Source: Burkholderiaceae bacterium (GTDB lineage Bacteria; Pseudomonadota; Gammaproteobacteria; Burkholderiales; Burkholderiaceae). Taken from it: a stretch of DNA of 53,229 nucleotides. The notes below the pieces were generated by a model, which worked only from the letters and a program-made list of their open reading frames with translations, ran no database searches and was not told where the DNA came from. Made by a program: the position numbers and the translations under genes. Each line of letters starts with the position of its first letter. Position 1 is the first letter of the stretch. This document shows positions 36,176 through 47,510 of this stretch, piece after piece. Location: assembly GCA_947448305.1 (NCBI GenBank), contig CANFME010000005.1, positions 1 to 53,229 of the forward strand, read 5' to 3'.

Positions 36176-36209
36176 TTCCTAAAATTAGATCTTTATCTAA
36201 TTTTAGGAA
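36176..36209. terminator. 15-bp perfect hairpin after the accessory pocket
   Basis: TTCCTAAAATTAGAT and ATCTAATTTTAGGAA pair perfectly over 15 bp around a 4-base loop (CTTT). It lies between the convergent ends of the 35420-36121 gene and purA. There is no T-run outside the stem on either strand, so it could be a bidirectional terminator of limited strength, an mRNA 3'-end stabiliser, or a remnant of an insertion. Confidence 0.55.
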
Positions 36210-36238
36210 CAACGTATTTAAATGTTACAGATGGTGAA

Positions 36239-37624
<1,386 letters not shown>

Positions 37625-37651
37625 TTACATTTTACTGTGTTGTAAAGCTGA

Positions 37652-38818
37652 TTAAACAGAAACGACTTTCCACTGACTATTTTCAAGTATCAGTTTTCGA
37701 TCAAACTCATAAATCGATTCTGAATGCGACTCCTCAGAAAAGTGTTGAATAACTACCTCTCCTGACTTTCTTAGTTCACTAATTGCATCTCTTAAGTCTT
37801 GACGATTGTCCCATGGGGCACTGATTGCCTTTAAGGCAAAATCAAGTTTAGAAACATTGCTCAAGGCAAACAAGTCTAGCGAAAAACCTGTTGCAGCTCT
37901 GTCTCTTCCAAACGCACTACCTACTTGGTCGTAGCGCCCGCCTCTAGCAATGGCAACTGGATAATCATCCACGTAAGCAGCACACATAAGGCCTGTATGG
38001 TACTGGAATCCATCCAAATCAGCCAAATCAATATTTAATTGAGTTTGGGGTCGAATAAGTTGAATGATTTGACAGAATTGTTCTAAAGCATTAATTGCTT
38101 CATTAAAGATCGATGTATTCGGTAAAACCTCACGGGCACGGGCAATCACATTAAACGCCTCACCACTAAGCTCCAATAAAGAATAAAGCGTTTTAAACTT
38201 TTCCTCACTCCAATTTGCACAAAGAGTAGTGAGTAATTTTTTATTTTTAGCTTGTAATGCGCCATGAAGAGATTGGACATCTTCGGCTGACATTTCAACA
38301 TTTTCCAATATCGCCTTCAAGATCCCAGCGTGGCTTAAATCAAGAGTAATTGTGCCAACATTCGCACAATTCAAAGCATCTAACATCAGCGACAGAATTT
38401 CAATATCCGCTTCAATCCCAGAGTGACCATAGATCTCAACACCAATTTGTAATTGTTCCCTTGAGAAAATGCCAGGGACAACCTTTGTTTGTAGGGTTGT
38501 CCCTGCATAGCAAAGGCGGCTCACCCCAGTTTGATTGAGAATATGCGCATCAATTCTGGCAATTTGAGTGGTCATATCTGTTCGAAGACCTAAAGTTCTG
38601 CCTGATAACTGATCAATCAATTTGAAAATTTGTAAGTTCATATCACTGCCACCAGCAGTTAATAAGGACTCTAAATACTCCAGCATGGGTGGAATCGTTA
38701 ATTGATATCCATAAGATTTAAAAACATTGAGTAGAGTACCCCGAAGGTACTCTACTTTGAAGGCCTCAGAGGGCAAAACATCAGAAATATTTTCTGGCAA
38801 TAACCAACGATTAGTCAT
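37652..38818 (-). CDS. hisZ: ATP phosphoribosyltransferase regulatory subunit
   Basis: HisZ is a histidyl-tRNA synthetase paralogue that lacks the anticodon-binding domain and activates the short form of HisG, the first enzyme of histidine synthesis. The class II core is visible (LLPENISDVLPSEAF, LRTDMTTQIAR, YAGTTL, DLADLDGFQYHTGLMCAAY, ARGGRYDQVGSAFG). Length 388 fits. A separate true hisS lies at 46148-47494, which supports this call over HisRS. It starts 14 bases after hflC; purA follows. Confidence 0.95.
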   Translation of the reverse strand: MTNRWLLPENISDVLPSEAFKVEYLRGTLLNVFKSYGYQLTIPPMLEYLESLLTAGGSDMNLQIFKLIDQLSGRTLGLRTDMTTQIARIDAHILNQTGVSRLCYAGTTLQTKVVPGIFSREQLQIGVEIYGHSGIEADIEILSLMLDALNCANVGTITLDLSHAGILKAILENVEMSAEDVQSLHGALQAKNKKLLTTLCANWSEEKFKTLYSLLELSGEAFNVIARAREVLPNTSIFNEAINALEQFCQIIQLIRPQTQLNIDLADLDGFQYHTGLMCAAYVDDYPVAIARGGRYDQVGSAFGRDRAATGFSLDLFALSNVSKLDFALKAISAPWDNRQDLRDAISELRKSGEVVIQHFSEESHSESIYEFDRKLILENSQWKVVSV

Positions 38819-38832
38819 TCTATTTAAATATG

Positions 38833-39702
38833 TTATTTACTTTTTTTCATGAATTTTAAAAATTCATTATTAGGTTCGAGAACCATCACGTCTTTTTTAT
38901 CTGTAAAGGTATTTCTATAAGCTTCTAAAGAACGATAAAATTGGGCAAACTGAGGGTCTCGGTTGAATGCTTCATTATAAATTGCGTTTGCTTTTGCATC
39001 TCCTTCACCTTTGATTTTTTGCGCTTCACGATAAGCTTGGGCGAGAATGACATCCCTTTGACGTTCGGCGTCAGCTCTAATTTTTTCAGACTCAGCGGCT
39101 CCCGTAGATCGTAATTCGTTAGCAACCCTTTTTCGCTCAGCCTCCATGCGACGATAAACGGAGTCACTAATTTCAGCTAACAAATCGACTCTTTTTAAAC
39201 GAACATCTACAATCTCAATTCCAATTTCACGCGTATCTTCGATTACTTTTTTCTTAATTCCTTGCATAACTTGTTCGCGTTGTTCAGAAATCAATTCACG
39301 TACAGTGCGTTTTGTAAACTCTTCATTCAGAGCAGATTTGACAAGTTGAGACAAACGATCTTGCGCTAATCTTTCATCACCCTTAAAACTGATGAAAAAT
39401 TTTCTAGGATCAACAATCCGCCACTTCACGTAGGAGTCTACTAAAAGATTTTTCTTTTCAGAAGTAATAAAACGTTCTGCCTCAGGATTATCAATCGTCA
39501 TGATTCTACGATCAAAAAATAATACATTTTGGAGGGGTGATGGAAGTTTTAAACTTAATCCAGGCTCTTCAATAACGCGTTTAATTTCGCCAAAGGAGAA
39601 AACAACCGCATATTTACGTTGGTCTACGACAAACAACATAGAGTTGATTAAATAAAGTACGCCCAATATTAGAGCTGAAATCGGAAATAGTTTCTGGTTC
39701 AT
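38833..39702 (-). CDS. hflC: HflC, subunit of the FtsH-modulating membrane complex
   Basis: HflC forms with HflK a periplasmic cage around the FtsH protease and modulates its activity. One N-terminal membrane anchor (about 5-24) precedes an SPFH/prohibitin domain (VVFSFGEIKRVIEEPGLSLKLPSPLQNV; DSYVKWRIVDPRKFF; EIVDVRLKRVDL) and a coiled-coil region rich in Arg/Glu/Ala (about 185-240). 289 residues is normal. It starts 9 bases after hflK. Confidence 0.96.
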   Translation of the reverse strand: MNQKLFPISALILGVLYLINSMLFVVDQRKYAVVFSFGEIKRVIEEPGLSLKLPSPLQNVLFFDRRIMTIDNPEAERFITSEKKNLLVDSYVKWRIVDPRKFFISFKGDERLAQDRLSQLVKSALNEEFTKRTVRELISEQREQVMQGIKKKVIEDTREIGIEIVDVRLKRVDLLAEISDSVYRRMEAERKRVANELRSTGAAESEKIRADAERQRDVILAQAYREAQKIKGEGDAKANAIYNEAFNRDPQFAQFYRSLEAYRNTFTDKKDVMVLEPNNEFLKFMKKSK

Positions 39703-39711
39703 TTTTTTATC

Positions 39712-41310
39712 TCAATTTCTCTCACGACTGCGAAATAGATCGCGTTTATCTGAATTTGAATTTCCAGGCGCAGAAGGAACAACACCTGTTGATGAATTGT
39801 TTGGGGAGTTTAAAGGAACAGTTATTGATCCACTAGGGGGCTGAACCGCTGAGTTTGGATTCAATGAACCAGGTCCTACTGGACTATTTGCATCCCTAGG
39901 AGTGGCTTGCTGTATCAACTTATCAAGTGGTAAATATAATAATTGATTACTTGAATGCGTATCAACGATTACTTTGGTTACACTTTGATAAATCTGTTGC
40001 ATTACATCAATGTACATCCGGTCACGGGTAATTTGTGGAGATTTAGAATACTCGGCATAAATTTGTTTAAACCTTGATGCATCTCCCTCTGCAGTCGCGA
40101 CTACCTTTGCCTTGTAACCCTCAGCCTCTTCGATTAATCTACCTGCAGCACCCTTTGCACGAGGCACAACATCATTGGCGTAAGCTTGACCTTCATTCTT
40201 TTGACGTTCTTGATCTTGCCCAGCTTTTACAGCATCATCAAATGAAGCCTGCACCTGTTCTGGAGGCTGTACGTTTTGGACGTTAACACTTGTAATAAAA
40301 ATACCAGTCTTATAACTATCCAAAATTGCCTGAATTGAACTAGCTAAATCAATACCGATGCGCTCTCTACCAACATATAGAACATCATCCATTTTACTTT
40401 TACCAACAATTTCACGAATAGAGGTTTCTGCTGCCTGAACTACCGCTGCATCAGGGTCCCTATTTAAAAATAAATACTCTGTAGGATCTTTTAGACGATA
40501 TTGAACGGCAAATTTCACGTCAATAATATTTTCATCCTCGGTCAACATCGATGAGTCTTTTAAATTGGTCGCTTGAATTACAAATGATCTACCGATTTCT
40601 ACGGATCTTACGTTTGAAACGTTGACAATCTCATGAGATTGAATCGGAAACGGCAGCCGCCAGTTAATACCTGGACGCGTTGTATCTTTATATTTACCGA
40701 ACTGTAAAACAAGGCCAGCTTGTCCTTCTTGAACGATAAAAATACCACTAAACAACCATACGACGAAGACACCCAACAAAACAATTCCAGCCCCAATTTT
40801 AGGAAAAATCAGGTTTGGTTTTTTACCATTATTGTTTGAATTATTCATGTTACGTTTAATCCAATCTTGGGCTTTATTGCCAATATCTTTCGGGCTATTA
40901 TTCGAATTATTTTGATTGATTGGTTCAGGACGAGAGTAGCCTTGATTTGTGCCTTCGGAAGTATTGGAATTATCGGTAGGTTTTTGATTTTTACTACCGA
41001 ACAAGCTACCAAGTTTGCGATTAAAGTCATTCCACAATTCATCTAAATCTGGGGGGCCATCTTCAGGCCGTGGATTTGGTTTTTGATCAGAACTAGGCTT
41101 TGTGACCTTTGGAGATGTTGGTTGATCGCCTGACTTCCCTGCTTCATTATTGGAGTCGTTTTCCTGGTTTAATAAGGGCGTTTGTGGCTTAACTTGAACT
41201 AGTCTAAATAAAGTCCACAAAAAACGATTACGCATTACTAGAATTTTATTCATCAAAGATTTGCTTACTATTAAAGATTTACTTAAATTTTTATAAAAAA
41301 ACTGCGCCAT
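39712..41310 (-). CDS. hflK: HflK, subunit of the FtsH-modulating membrane complex
   Basis: Partner of HflC. The conserved N-terminal motif DGPPDLDELWNDFNRKLGSLF lies at residues 84-104, a Gln/Asn/Ser-rich linker follows, then one membrane segment (about 171-193), the SPFH domain, a coiled coil and a disordered Pro/Ser/Asn tail. The 83 residues before DGPPDLDEL are longer than usual. The ATG at 41310 is supported by GAGAG 9 bases upstream and by its position directly after the hflX stop (TAAATG). ATGs at 41253 and 41235 lack a binding site. Confidence 0.95.
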   Translation of the reverse strand: MAQFFYKNLSKSLIVSKSLMNKILVMRNRFLWTLFRLVQVKPQTPLLNQENDSNNEAGKSGDQPTSPKVTKPSSDQKPNPRPEDGPPDLDELWNDFNRKLGSLFGSKNQKPTDNSNTSEGTNQGYSRPEPINQNNSNNSPKDIGNKAQDWIKRNMNNSNNNGKKPNLIFPKIGAGIVLLGVFVVWLFSGIFIVQEGQAGLVLQFGKYKDTTRPGINWRLPFPIQSHEIVNVSNVRSVEIGRSFVIQATNLKDSSMLTEDENIIDVKFAVQYRLKDPTEYLFLNRDPDAAVVQAAETSIREIVGKSKMDDVLYVGRERIGIDLASSIQAILDSYKTGIFITSVNVQNVQPPEQVQASFDDAVKAGQDQERQKNEGQAYANDVVPRAKGAAGRLIEEAEGYKAKVVATAEGDASRFKQIYAEYSKSPQITRDRMYIDVMQQIYQSVTKVIVDTHSSNQLLYLPLDKLIQQATPRDANSPVGPGSLNPNSAVQPPSGSITVPLNSPNNSSTGVVPSAPGNSNSDKRDLFRSRERN

Positions 41311-42474
41311 TTATATATCTCTCGGTATTAAACCCTTAGCAATATCACTCAGGTCATTAAAATAATCAGCTTCAGCAGGCCTATTTTCTAGAGTTTGGGT
41401 GACGTTAGTTTCATTTTCAATTAAATTTTCATACTGCTTGATTTTATCAGTGTCTGAGGAAAATTGACTCAGGACATTCCTTAGTAATTCTATGCCATCT
41501 CCATTTTGTGCTGATAAGTAAATTTTAGACACACTTCCATCTTTGTGATAACGAACTTCTGGCTCTCTACCAACGTATTCCGGCAATAGGTCTATTTTAT
41601 TCATGATTAGGATTGTAGGGATATTATTTGCCCCAATTTCTTCAAGAACCTTGTTAACTTCTAGGATTTGCTCTTCTCTAACTGGGCTTGCAGAATCCAC
41701 GACATGCAGTAGCAAATCAGCATGTACTGTTTCATCCAAGGTTGCCCTAAAGGCTTCTACCAATTGGTGAGGTAATTCTCGAATAAAACCAACCGTATCT
41801 GAGATAACCGCATTGCCATAATCAGGTAAGTAAATTCTTCTAGTAGTTGTATCAAGTGTTGCAAAGAGCTGATCGGCTGCGTAAGTACCAGCCTTGGTTA
41901 GCGCATTAAAGACAGTTGATTTCCCAGCGTTGGTGTAACCCACCAAAGAAATTGAAAAAACATCTCTTTTCATTCTAGATCGTCTTTGATTTGCTTGTTG
42001 TTTTTGCAGCTTGCCCAGTTCAACAGAAAGTCTTTTAAAACGATTTTCCAACATCCTACGATCCAATTCCATTTGAGTCTCGCCAGGACCACCCCTTAAA
42101 CCAATACCACCTTTTTGACGCTCTAGATGACTCCAGGCTCTAACCAGTCGTGACATCCGATACTTAACATTTGCTAACTCAACCTGTACTTTGCCGATAT
42201 GACTCTTTGCCCTTTGAGCAAAAATATCTAAAATTAGGCCTGTCCTGTCAATGACATGACATCCTAAGGCTCTTTCAAGGTTTCTTTGTTGCGCAGGAGA
42301 GAGTGGATCATTAAAAATAGCAATCTCAAGATCATTAAGTTCCATGAGACCTTTAATTTCTAATGCTTTACCAGATCCAATGAAAAGTGCAGGGTCAGGC
42401 TTTTGCCTTTTTGTGACCACAATTTCGACTGGATTTGAACCAGCAGTCTGAGTTAAAAGCTTTAACTCAGACAT
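41311..42474 (-). CDS. hflX: Ribosome-rescue GTPase HflX, true N-terminus upstream
   Basis: HflX splits stalled ribosomes under stress. The HflX domain (RGGPGETQMELDRR, with SHLERQKGGIGL) precedes the GTPase domain: GYTNAGKST (G1), DTVGF (G3), NKID (G4). The first ATG is at 42474, but homology clearly starts earlier: the same frame upstream encodes VRAVIVGVDSGQENFPES, the first beta-strand of the family. The frame is open past the hfq stop, yet has no ATG, GTG or TTG. A GTT at 42553-42555, overlapping the hfq stop and with GAGGA about 8 bases before it, is the best-placed codon. The true start is unresolved. Confidence 0.93.
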   Translation of the reverse strand: MSELKLLTQTAGSNPVEIVVTKRQKPDPALFIGSGKALEIKGLMELNDLEIAIFNDPLSPAQQRNLERALGCHVIDRTGLILDIFAQRAKSHIGKVQVELANVKYRMSRLVRAWSHLERQKGGIGLRGGPGETQMELDRRMLENRFKRLSVELGKLQKQQANQRRSRMKRDVFSISLVGYTNAGKSTVFNALTKAGTYAADQLFATLDTTTRRIYLPDYGNAVISDTVGFIRELPHQLVEAFRATLDETVHADLLLHVVDSASPVREEQILEVNKVLEEIGANNIPTILIMNKIDLLPEYVGREPEVRYHKDGSVSKIYLSAQNGDGIELLRNVLSQFSSDTDKIKQYENLIENETNVTQTLENRPAEADYFNDLSDIAKGLIPRDI

Positions 42475-42550
42475 ACTTTCGGGAAAATTTTCTTGTCCTG
42501 AATCTACGCCAACAATAACTGCTCTGACTTGTTCAGATTGTTTTAAAGTA

Positions 42551-42793
42551 CTAACTTGAAACTTCCTCGTCGGGACGGAATGTCACTGACTTAGCAGGAA
42601 CAATTGTAGAAATAGCATGTTTATAAACCATCTGAGTAACGGTATTTCTTAACAAAATAACATACTGATCAAATGAGTCGATGTTACCTTGCAATTTAAT
42701 ACCATTAACTAGGTAAATAGATACTGGAATATGTTCTTTACGGAGAGCATTCAGAAACGGATCTTGGAGGAGTTGGCCTTTATTAGTATTCAT
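42551..42793 (-). CDS. hfq: RNA chaperone Hfq
   Basis: Hfq is the hexameric Sm-like protein that pairs small RNAs with mRNAs. The 80-residue sequence has [28 protein letters not shown] (Sm1) and [10 protein letters not shown] (Sm2) with the typical short C-terminus. GAAGG lies about 7 bases before the ATG. It heads hfq-hflX-hflK-hflC, with its stop within the coding stretch of hflX's N-terminus. Confidence 0.97.
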   Translation of the reverse strand: MNTNKGQLLQDPFLNALRKEHIPVSIYLVNGIKLQGNIDSFDQYVILLRNTVTQMVYKHAISTIVPAKSVTFRPDEEVSS

Positions 42794-42857
42794 ATCGCCT
42801 TCTTATATTTTTTTATTGTTAGTGTTTATTTTTTTATTACTTTAAAAGATAGTGCAA

Positions 42858-42885
42858 GATTTACAAAGAGAAATTTTCGTGTCAA
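42858..42885 (-). promoter_or_regulatory. Candidate hfq promoter
   Basis: On the minus strand a perfect TTGACA (42880-42885) is followed after 16 bases by TAAATC (42858-42863). It lies in the 141-base gap between der and hfq and would give an untranslated leader of about 60 bases. The -10 match is only moderate. Confidence 0.4.
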
Positions 42886-42934
42886 TGTCATATTTCGACG
42901 GAAATACATCTCAATTTAAATAATAACCCATTTG

Positions 42935-44269
42935 TTAATTAGACTCAAGGAATGGGTTTTTGGTAGAACGGAATTCAATTCTTAAAGGTGTTCCCCTTAA
43001 CTTAAACTCTTCTCTGTAACGCCCCTCTAAATAGCGCTTATAACTATCAGTAACGCCGTCTAAACCATTACCGTGAATAATGACGATTGGAGGATTTGAT
43101 CCACCTTGGTGAGCATACCTAAGTTTAGGTCTAAAACGCCCCACCCGTTTAGGTTGTTGAAACTCTACTGCTTCAATCATGATTCGAGTCAATTGAGGAG
43201 TTGGCATTTTTACCATTGCAGCACCAAATGCCAAGTCAATATCTTTGAATAATTCCTTTAAGCCAAACCCTTTAATTGCAGAGATAGTGTGCACGTTTGC
43301 AAAATCTAAAAATCTTAATTTTCTAGCAATGTCATTACGGCAAGTTTCTTTTTGATGGGCATCTAATCCGTCCCACTTGTTGACTGCTAAAACTAAAGCT
43401 CTTCCGGCTTCAACTATAAATCCAGCAATATGGGCATCTTGTTCCGAAATATCTTGTTGGGCATCTAACATCAGGACTACAACGTTACAATCCGCAATGG
43501 CTTGTAACGTTTTGACAACTGAAAATTTTTCAATTGCCTCGAAAATTTTTCCTCTTTTTCTCAGTCCAGCAGTATCGATTAAGGTATAGGGTTTGTTACC
43601 TCTAACGAAAGGTATTTCAATCGCATCTCTGGTTGTGCCAGGCATATCAAAAGCGATTACTCTTTCTTCACCGAGTAAGGTATTGATTAAAGTTGATTTA
43701 CCCACATTGGGGCGACCAACTACTGCAATACGAGTAGACCTGTCTTTCTCTGGTATGTCATCATCTGGCTCAGGTATTTTTAGGGTATCTAAGGCTTCAT
43801 CCAACATTGCTCTGACACCATCACCATGAGCTGATGAAATAGGAATTGGCTCACCGAGGCCCAATTCAAAAAAATCAGAAGCTACAACATTACCAGAAAT
43901 ACCCTCCGCTTTATTTACAGCCAAAATAATCGGCCTACCTGTTTTTCTCAAAAAATCAGAAATAACCCGATCTTGTGGTGCCAAACCTAAACGCCCGTCA
44001 ACTAGAAATACAACGATATCTGCTTCGACGACGGCTTGTTTAGTTTGTTTGGCCATTTCTGCCAAAATACCTGTTTTGGCTATTGGTTCAAATCCACCTG
44101 TATCAATACAAATAAATTCTCTATCTCCAAGACGACCATTACCATAATGGCGATCTCTAGTTAATCCTGAAAAGTCAGCGACTAAGGCATCTCTAGACCT
44201 AGTTAAACGATTAAATAAGGTTGACTTTCCAACGTTGGGACGACCTACAATTGCTATAACTGGTTTCAT
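42935..44269 (-). CDS. der: Ribosome assembly GTPase Der (EngA)
   Basis: Der is needed for 50S subunit maturation. Two tandem GTPase domains each start with GRPNVGKST (residues about 8-16 and 188-196), have DTGG/DTAG (G3) and NKAE/NKWD (G4), and are followed by a C-terminal KH-like domain (about 360-444). The length of 444 is normal. The ATG overlaps the bamB stop by 4 bases, keeping the common bamB-der coupling. Confidence 0.97.
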   Translation of the reverse strand: MKPVIAIVGRPNVGKSTLFNRLTRSRDALVADFSGLTRDRHYGNGRLGDREFICIDTGGFEPIAKTGILAEMAKQTKQAVVEADIVVFLVDGRLGLAPQDRVISDFLRKTGRPIILAVNKAEGISGNVVASDFFELGLGEPIPISSAHGDGVRAMLDEALDTLKIPEPDDDIPEKDRSTRIAVVGRPNVGKSTLINTLLGEERVIAFDMPGTTRDAIEIPFVRGNKPYTLIDTAGLRKRGKIFEAIEKFSVVKTLQAIADCNVVVLMLDAQQDISEQDAHIAGFIVEAGRALVLAVNKWDGLDAHQKETCRNDIARKLRFLDFANVHTISAIKGFGLKELFKDIDLAFGAAMVKMPTPQLTRIMIEAVEFQQPKRVGRFRPKLRYAHQGGSNPPIVIIHGNGLDGVTDSYKRYLEGRYREEFKLRGTPLRIEFRSTKNPFLESN

Positions 44270-45408
44270 TTAATCCTATAAGCTGCTAAAGTCCCGCCTT
44301 TGGACTGAACAACTATCAGTCCATTGCTTGGGATTGGAGGAGCTTCGACTGGGCTACTATCCACTCTCACTCTTCCTAAAATATTACCATTATCTTGCCC
44401 AAACAGGTGCAAATACCCTTCAGAGTCACCTGCAAGAATCACTTTTCCAACCGCTAATGGCTCACCTAGATCACGCCATACTAGTTTTTCATTTCGCCAA
44501 ATTTCCTGACCACTCGAAGCATTAAAAGCTATTAGGTAAGATTTTTCATTAATGGCATAAACTGCATCAGGACTCTGTGTGGTTCCACTAAAGCTTGAAA
44601 AATCCTTCGTCCATGACATCGAAGCATTTTTAATTTCTCCACAACCTATTTTTCCTTGATAAGAAACTGCGCACATTCTAGAACCCAACAAGGTTGGTTT
44701 TGCTGTTACGTCACTTAAGCGCTCAATTTCTGAGGCTCCTTTTGGGGGAGCTAATAAACTTTCCCAAATCAAATTACCATTTGTAAGCGCCAATAAACCG
44801 TATTTACCGCCTGAAAATCCAGTGAAAATGACCTCATTATTAATCGAACCCATGCTGTAACTTGTTCTCAAGCTTAAGGTTGATTGGCCACGTTGATTAA
44901 CCCATTTCCTTTTACCAGAGGCTGCGTCTAAACCAATAAACCGATTATCAATGGTTCTAATTACAACAACACCAGCAACGACCAACGGCTCAGTCAAAAC
45001 TTCAGTTGCTACACTTGTATCCCATAAGGGTTTTCCAGTTTCAGCATCAAATGCGTAAACATTTCCTTTAATGGACGGCACAATTACAATTTTGCCATCG
45101 GTACCGGGTCCAGCTGAAATCGTCTCTTTAATTTTTGATTGCCATAAAGATTGACCAGTTTGGCTATTAAACTTGTAGATTTCACCTTCTGCAGAAGCAG
45201 TATAAATGGCATTATTCACAAGCACCGGCTTAAAGTTATATGGCATTGATTTGCCAATTGAGACAGACCAAACTCTTTGCAAATCAATTGGGTTTGCAAT
45301 TGGCGTTAAGTCTGCGGCTAGCCTTCTCTTACTTCCTGAGCAAGATACCACACTAGTAATAACTAATATAAGGCTGAATAAAAATGCAGTTCTCTTTAAA
45401 AATTTCAT
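44266..45408 (-). CDS. bamB: Outer-membrane assembly lipoprotein BamB
   Basis: BamB is the beta-propeller lipoprotein of the BAM complex that inserts outer-membrane proteins. The signal peptide ends in a lipobox VVSC (Cys23). About eight PQQ-type repeats follow, with patterns such as [32 protein letters not shown] and [15 protein letters not shown]. It overlaps der by 4 bases and shares one base with the upstream tetratricopeptide gene (TGATG). Confidence 0.95.
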   Translation of the reverse strand: MKFLKRTAFLFSLILVITSVVSCSGSKRRLAADLTPIANPIDLQRVWSVSIGKSMPYNFKPVLVNNAIYTASAEGEIYKFNSQTGQSLWQSKIKETISAGPGTDGKIVIVPSIKGNVYAFDAETGKPLWDTSVATEVLTEPLVVAGVVVIRTIDNRFIGLDAASGKRKWVNQRGQSTLSLRTSYSMGSINNEVIFTGFSGGKYGLLALTNGNLIWESLLAPPKGASEIERLSDVTAKPTLLGSRMCAVSYQGKIGCGEIKNASMSWTKDFSSFSGTTQSPDAVYAINEKSYLIAFNASSGQEIWRNEKLVWRDLGEPLAVGKVILAGDSEGYLHLFGQDNGNILGRVRVDSSPVEAPPIPSNGLIVVQSKGGTLAAYRIK

Positions 45409-46115
45409 CAGAAACCACCCAAGCTATCTATTTTAACTTTGAGTAAACGCTGATTTTCACCAGGGTTTCTCTTTTCCATTTCCTTCGTCATGGCATCTAA
45501 TTCTTTGAGACCTGATTGCTTTGCTTTTTGAAGATCAAGAATTTCCCAAGCTTGAAGGTATTCTTTTTTTGCGTCCTCATTTTTATTCTGTACCAACCAC
45601 AAGTCTCCTTGCCTTTCATGCTGAAGAGCTTCATAGCCAGGAGCAACTTTTTTCTTCAAGAGCTCACTTGCCTTAGTAATAGAGGCTTCATCCTTTTTGT
45701 CAATCAAAAGTGCAATCAATCTTAATCTTGCTAATGACTGAAAACTTGCACTTTTAGCCTTTTCCTCAACCCACTGCAACTGAGAGTTTGCCTGTTCAAA
45801 GTCGCCAATACTGTAAGCAAGGTTCGCAGCAACTAAACCTGCCATCGCCGAATAACTAGTGTTAGCAAAATTCTGTTCTAAGCTTTGTGCCTTTTTTAGC
45901 ACTGCAGGAAAATCAGATTTTGACGCGGCGGCAACTAACTCCTCGTATTGCTGAGCAGCGTCTAGTGCGACGTTTGTCTGATTTTTCTGATAAAACCAAT
46001 AAGCTCCATAACCAATTAATGCAATCACAATTCCGATTGCTAACCAACGACCATAGTTAACCCAGAAGGATTTTAAATTTTCTAACTGTTCTTGTTCTTC
46101 TAAATCTAAAGGCAT
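45408..46115 (-). CDS. YfgM-like tetratricopeptide membrane protein
   Basis: A 235-residue protein with a short acidic cytoplasmic N-terminus, one membrane segment (about 23-41) and a helical periplasmic tetratricopeptide-like region (DUF2133-type). It corresponds to YfgM, an ancillary subunit of the SecY translocon with PpiD in E. coli, by sequence layout and by its place between hisS and bamB. It is 32 bases after hisS. Confidence 0.88.
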   Translation of the reverse strand: MPLDLEEQEQLENLKSFWVNYGRWLAIGIVIALIGYGAYWFYQKNQTNVALDAAQQYEELVAAASKSDFPAVLKKAQSLEQNFANTSYSAMAGLVAANLAYSIGDFEQANSQLQWVEEKAKSASFQSLARLRLIALLIDKKDEASITKASELLKKKVAPGYEALQHERQGDLWLVQNKNEDAKKEYLQAWEILDLQKAKQSGLKELDAMTKEMEKRNPGENQRLLKVKIDSLGGF

Positions 46116-46147
46116 AGCTATATCTTTCTTTGAAAATCCCGACTTAA

Positions 46148-47494
46148 TTAATCACTCTGAGAAACCATGGCATCAATTACTTTATCTAGTAAATCATCCA
46201 TTTGATAACTGAACTGATCACCACTTTTTCTTAAATCTTTTAGTAAAAAAGAATTTGTTTCTAATTCATTTTCTCCAATAATCAGCGCAAAAAGAGCACC
46301 GCTCGCATCCGCTTTTTTCATTTGAGATTTAAAACTACTTACTTTGCCATCTGGACTAGCGTGCACTATCACATCAACACCAGCAGAACGTAGCACCTCG
46401 GCACTAACCATGGATGGCACAACTGTTTTTCCACCAGAGTGAAGTATATAAATATCGCATTGAGTCGACTGGTCTTCAACGACACCCTGTTCCTTCATCA
46501 ACTCAACAATGCGCTCTATTCCCATTGCCCAACCACAGGCTGGAGCAGGTTTTCCACCCATACGTTCAATTAATGGATCATATCTTCCACCACCAGCAAC
46601 TGTTCCTTGAGCACCTAATTGATCCGTAATCCATTCAAAAACAGTTAGATTGTAATAGTCTAAACCCCTTACTAATCTAGGGTTGATTTTAAAAATCACA
46701 TTATTTGCTTTTAATATTTCTTGTAATTGATCAAAGTGACACAATGACTCCTCACCCAAAAAATCAATTAATCGTGGCGCCTGCTCCACCATTGCTTGCA
46801 TCGAGGGATTTTTTGTATCAAGAATTCTTAAAGGATTTAATTTCAACCTACGAAGTGAATCTTCATCAAGGAGCGCCTGGTGAGCTTCAAAATATTCTAC
46901 TAAAGCTTTACGATGGGCTAACCTCTCGGACTCATTACCAAGCGAATTAATCTCAAGTCGCAAACCTGAGACACCTAAATCATCCCATAAACGTTGACTC
47001 ATGAGAATAATTTCAGCATCAATTTCTGGACCAGAAAAACCTAAAGCCTCAATGCCAAATTGGTGAAATTGGCGATATCGCCCTCTTTGAGGTCTTTCAT
47101 GCCGAAACATTGGGCCAATGTAATAGAGCCTTCGCGGACCATCATACAAAAGATTATGCTCAACACAAGCACGCACAACTGATGCAGTTCCTTCTGGTCT
47201 TAAGGTGAGTTGCTCTCCATTAAGTCGATCTTCGAAAGAGTACATTTCTTTTTCGACAATATCGGTTACTTCTCCAATTCCCCTCAAAAAGACACCAGTA
47301 TTTTCCAAAATAGGCGTACGTATATTCTGATACCCATAAGTTTTCGCAAGGCTGATTAAACTTCTTTCCAATTTTTCCCAAATAAAAGAATCGACAGGTA
47401 AAAGGTCATTCATCCCTTTAACACCAACTAATTTAGAGGGTTTTGAGGGATTTTTCTTAATAGTCTCGGGTATATTTTCTTTTGAATCTGACAT
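46148..47494 (-). CDS. hisS: Histidyl-tRNA synthetase
   Basis: Class II synthetase with motif 1 region [20 protein letters not shown], motif 2 [19 protein letters not shown], the histidine-binding [15 protein letters not shown], motif 3 [13 protein letters not shown] and the C-terminal anticodon-binding domain (about 345-445). I chose the ATG at 47494 (MSDSKENIP). The frame stays open to 47569, but that start would overlap ispG by 59 bases and add an unfamiliar N-terminus. A Lys/Pro-rich stretch of about 20 residues before the conserved part is still longer than usual. 16 bases after ispG. Confidence 0.95.
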   Translation of the reverse strand: MSDSKENIPETIKKNPSKPSKLVGVKGMNDLLPVDSFIWEKLERSLISLAKTYGYQNIRTPILENTGVFLRGIGEVTDIVEKEMYSFEDRLNGEQLTLRPEGTASVVRACVEHNLLYDGPRRLYYIGPMFRHERPQRGRYRQFHQFGIEALGFSGPEIDAEIILMSQRLWDDLGVSGLRLEINSLGNESERLAHRKALVEYFEAHQALLDEDSLRRLKLNPLRILDTKNPSMQAMVEQAPRLIDFLGEESLCHFDQLQEILKANNVIFKINPRLVRGLDYYNLTVFEWITDQLGAQGTVAGGGRYDPLIERMGGKPAPACGWAMGIERIVELMKEQGVVEDQSTQCDIYILHSGGKTVVPSMVSAEVLRSAGVDVIVHASPDGKVSSFKSQMKKADASGALFALIIGENELETNSFLLKDLRKSGDQFSYQMDDLLDKVIDAMVSQSD

Positions 47495-47510
47495 TCTTTG
47501 TGACTTTTGA

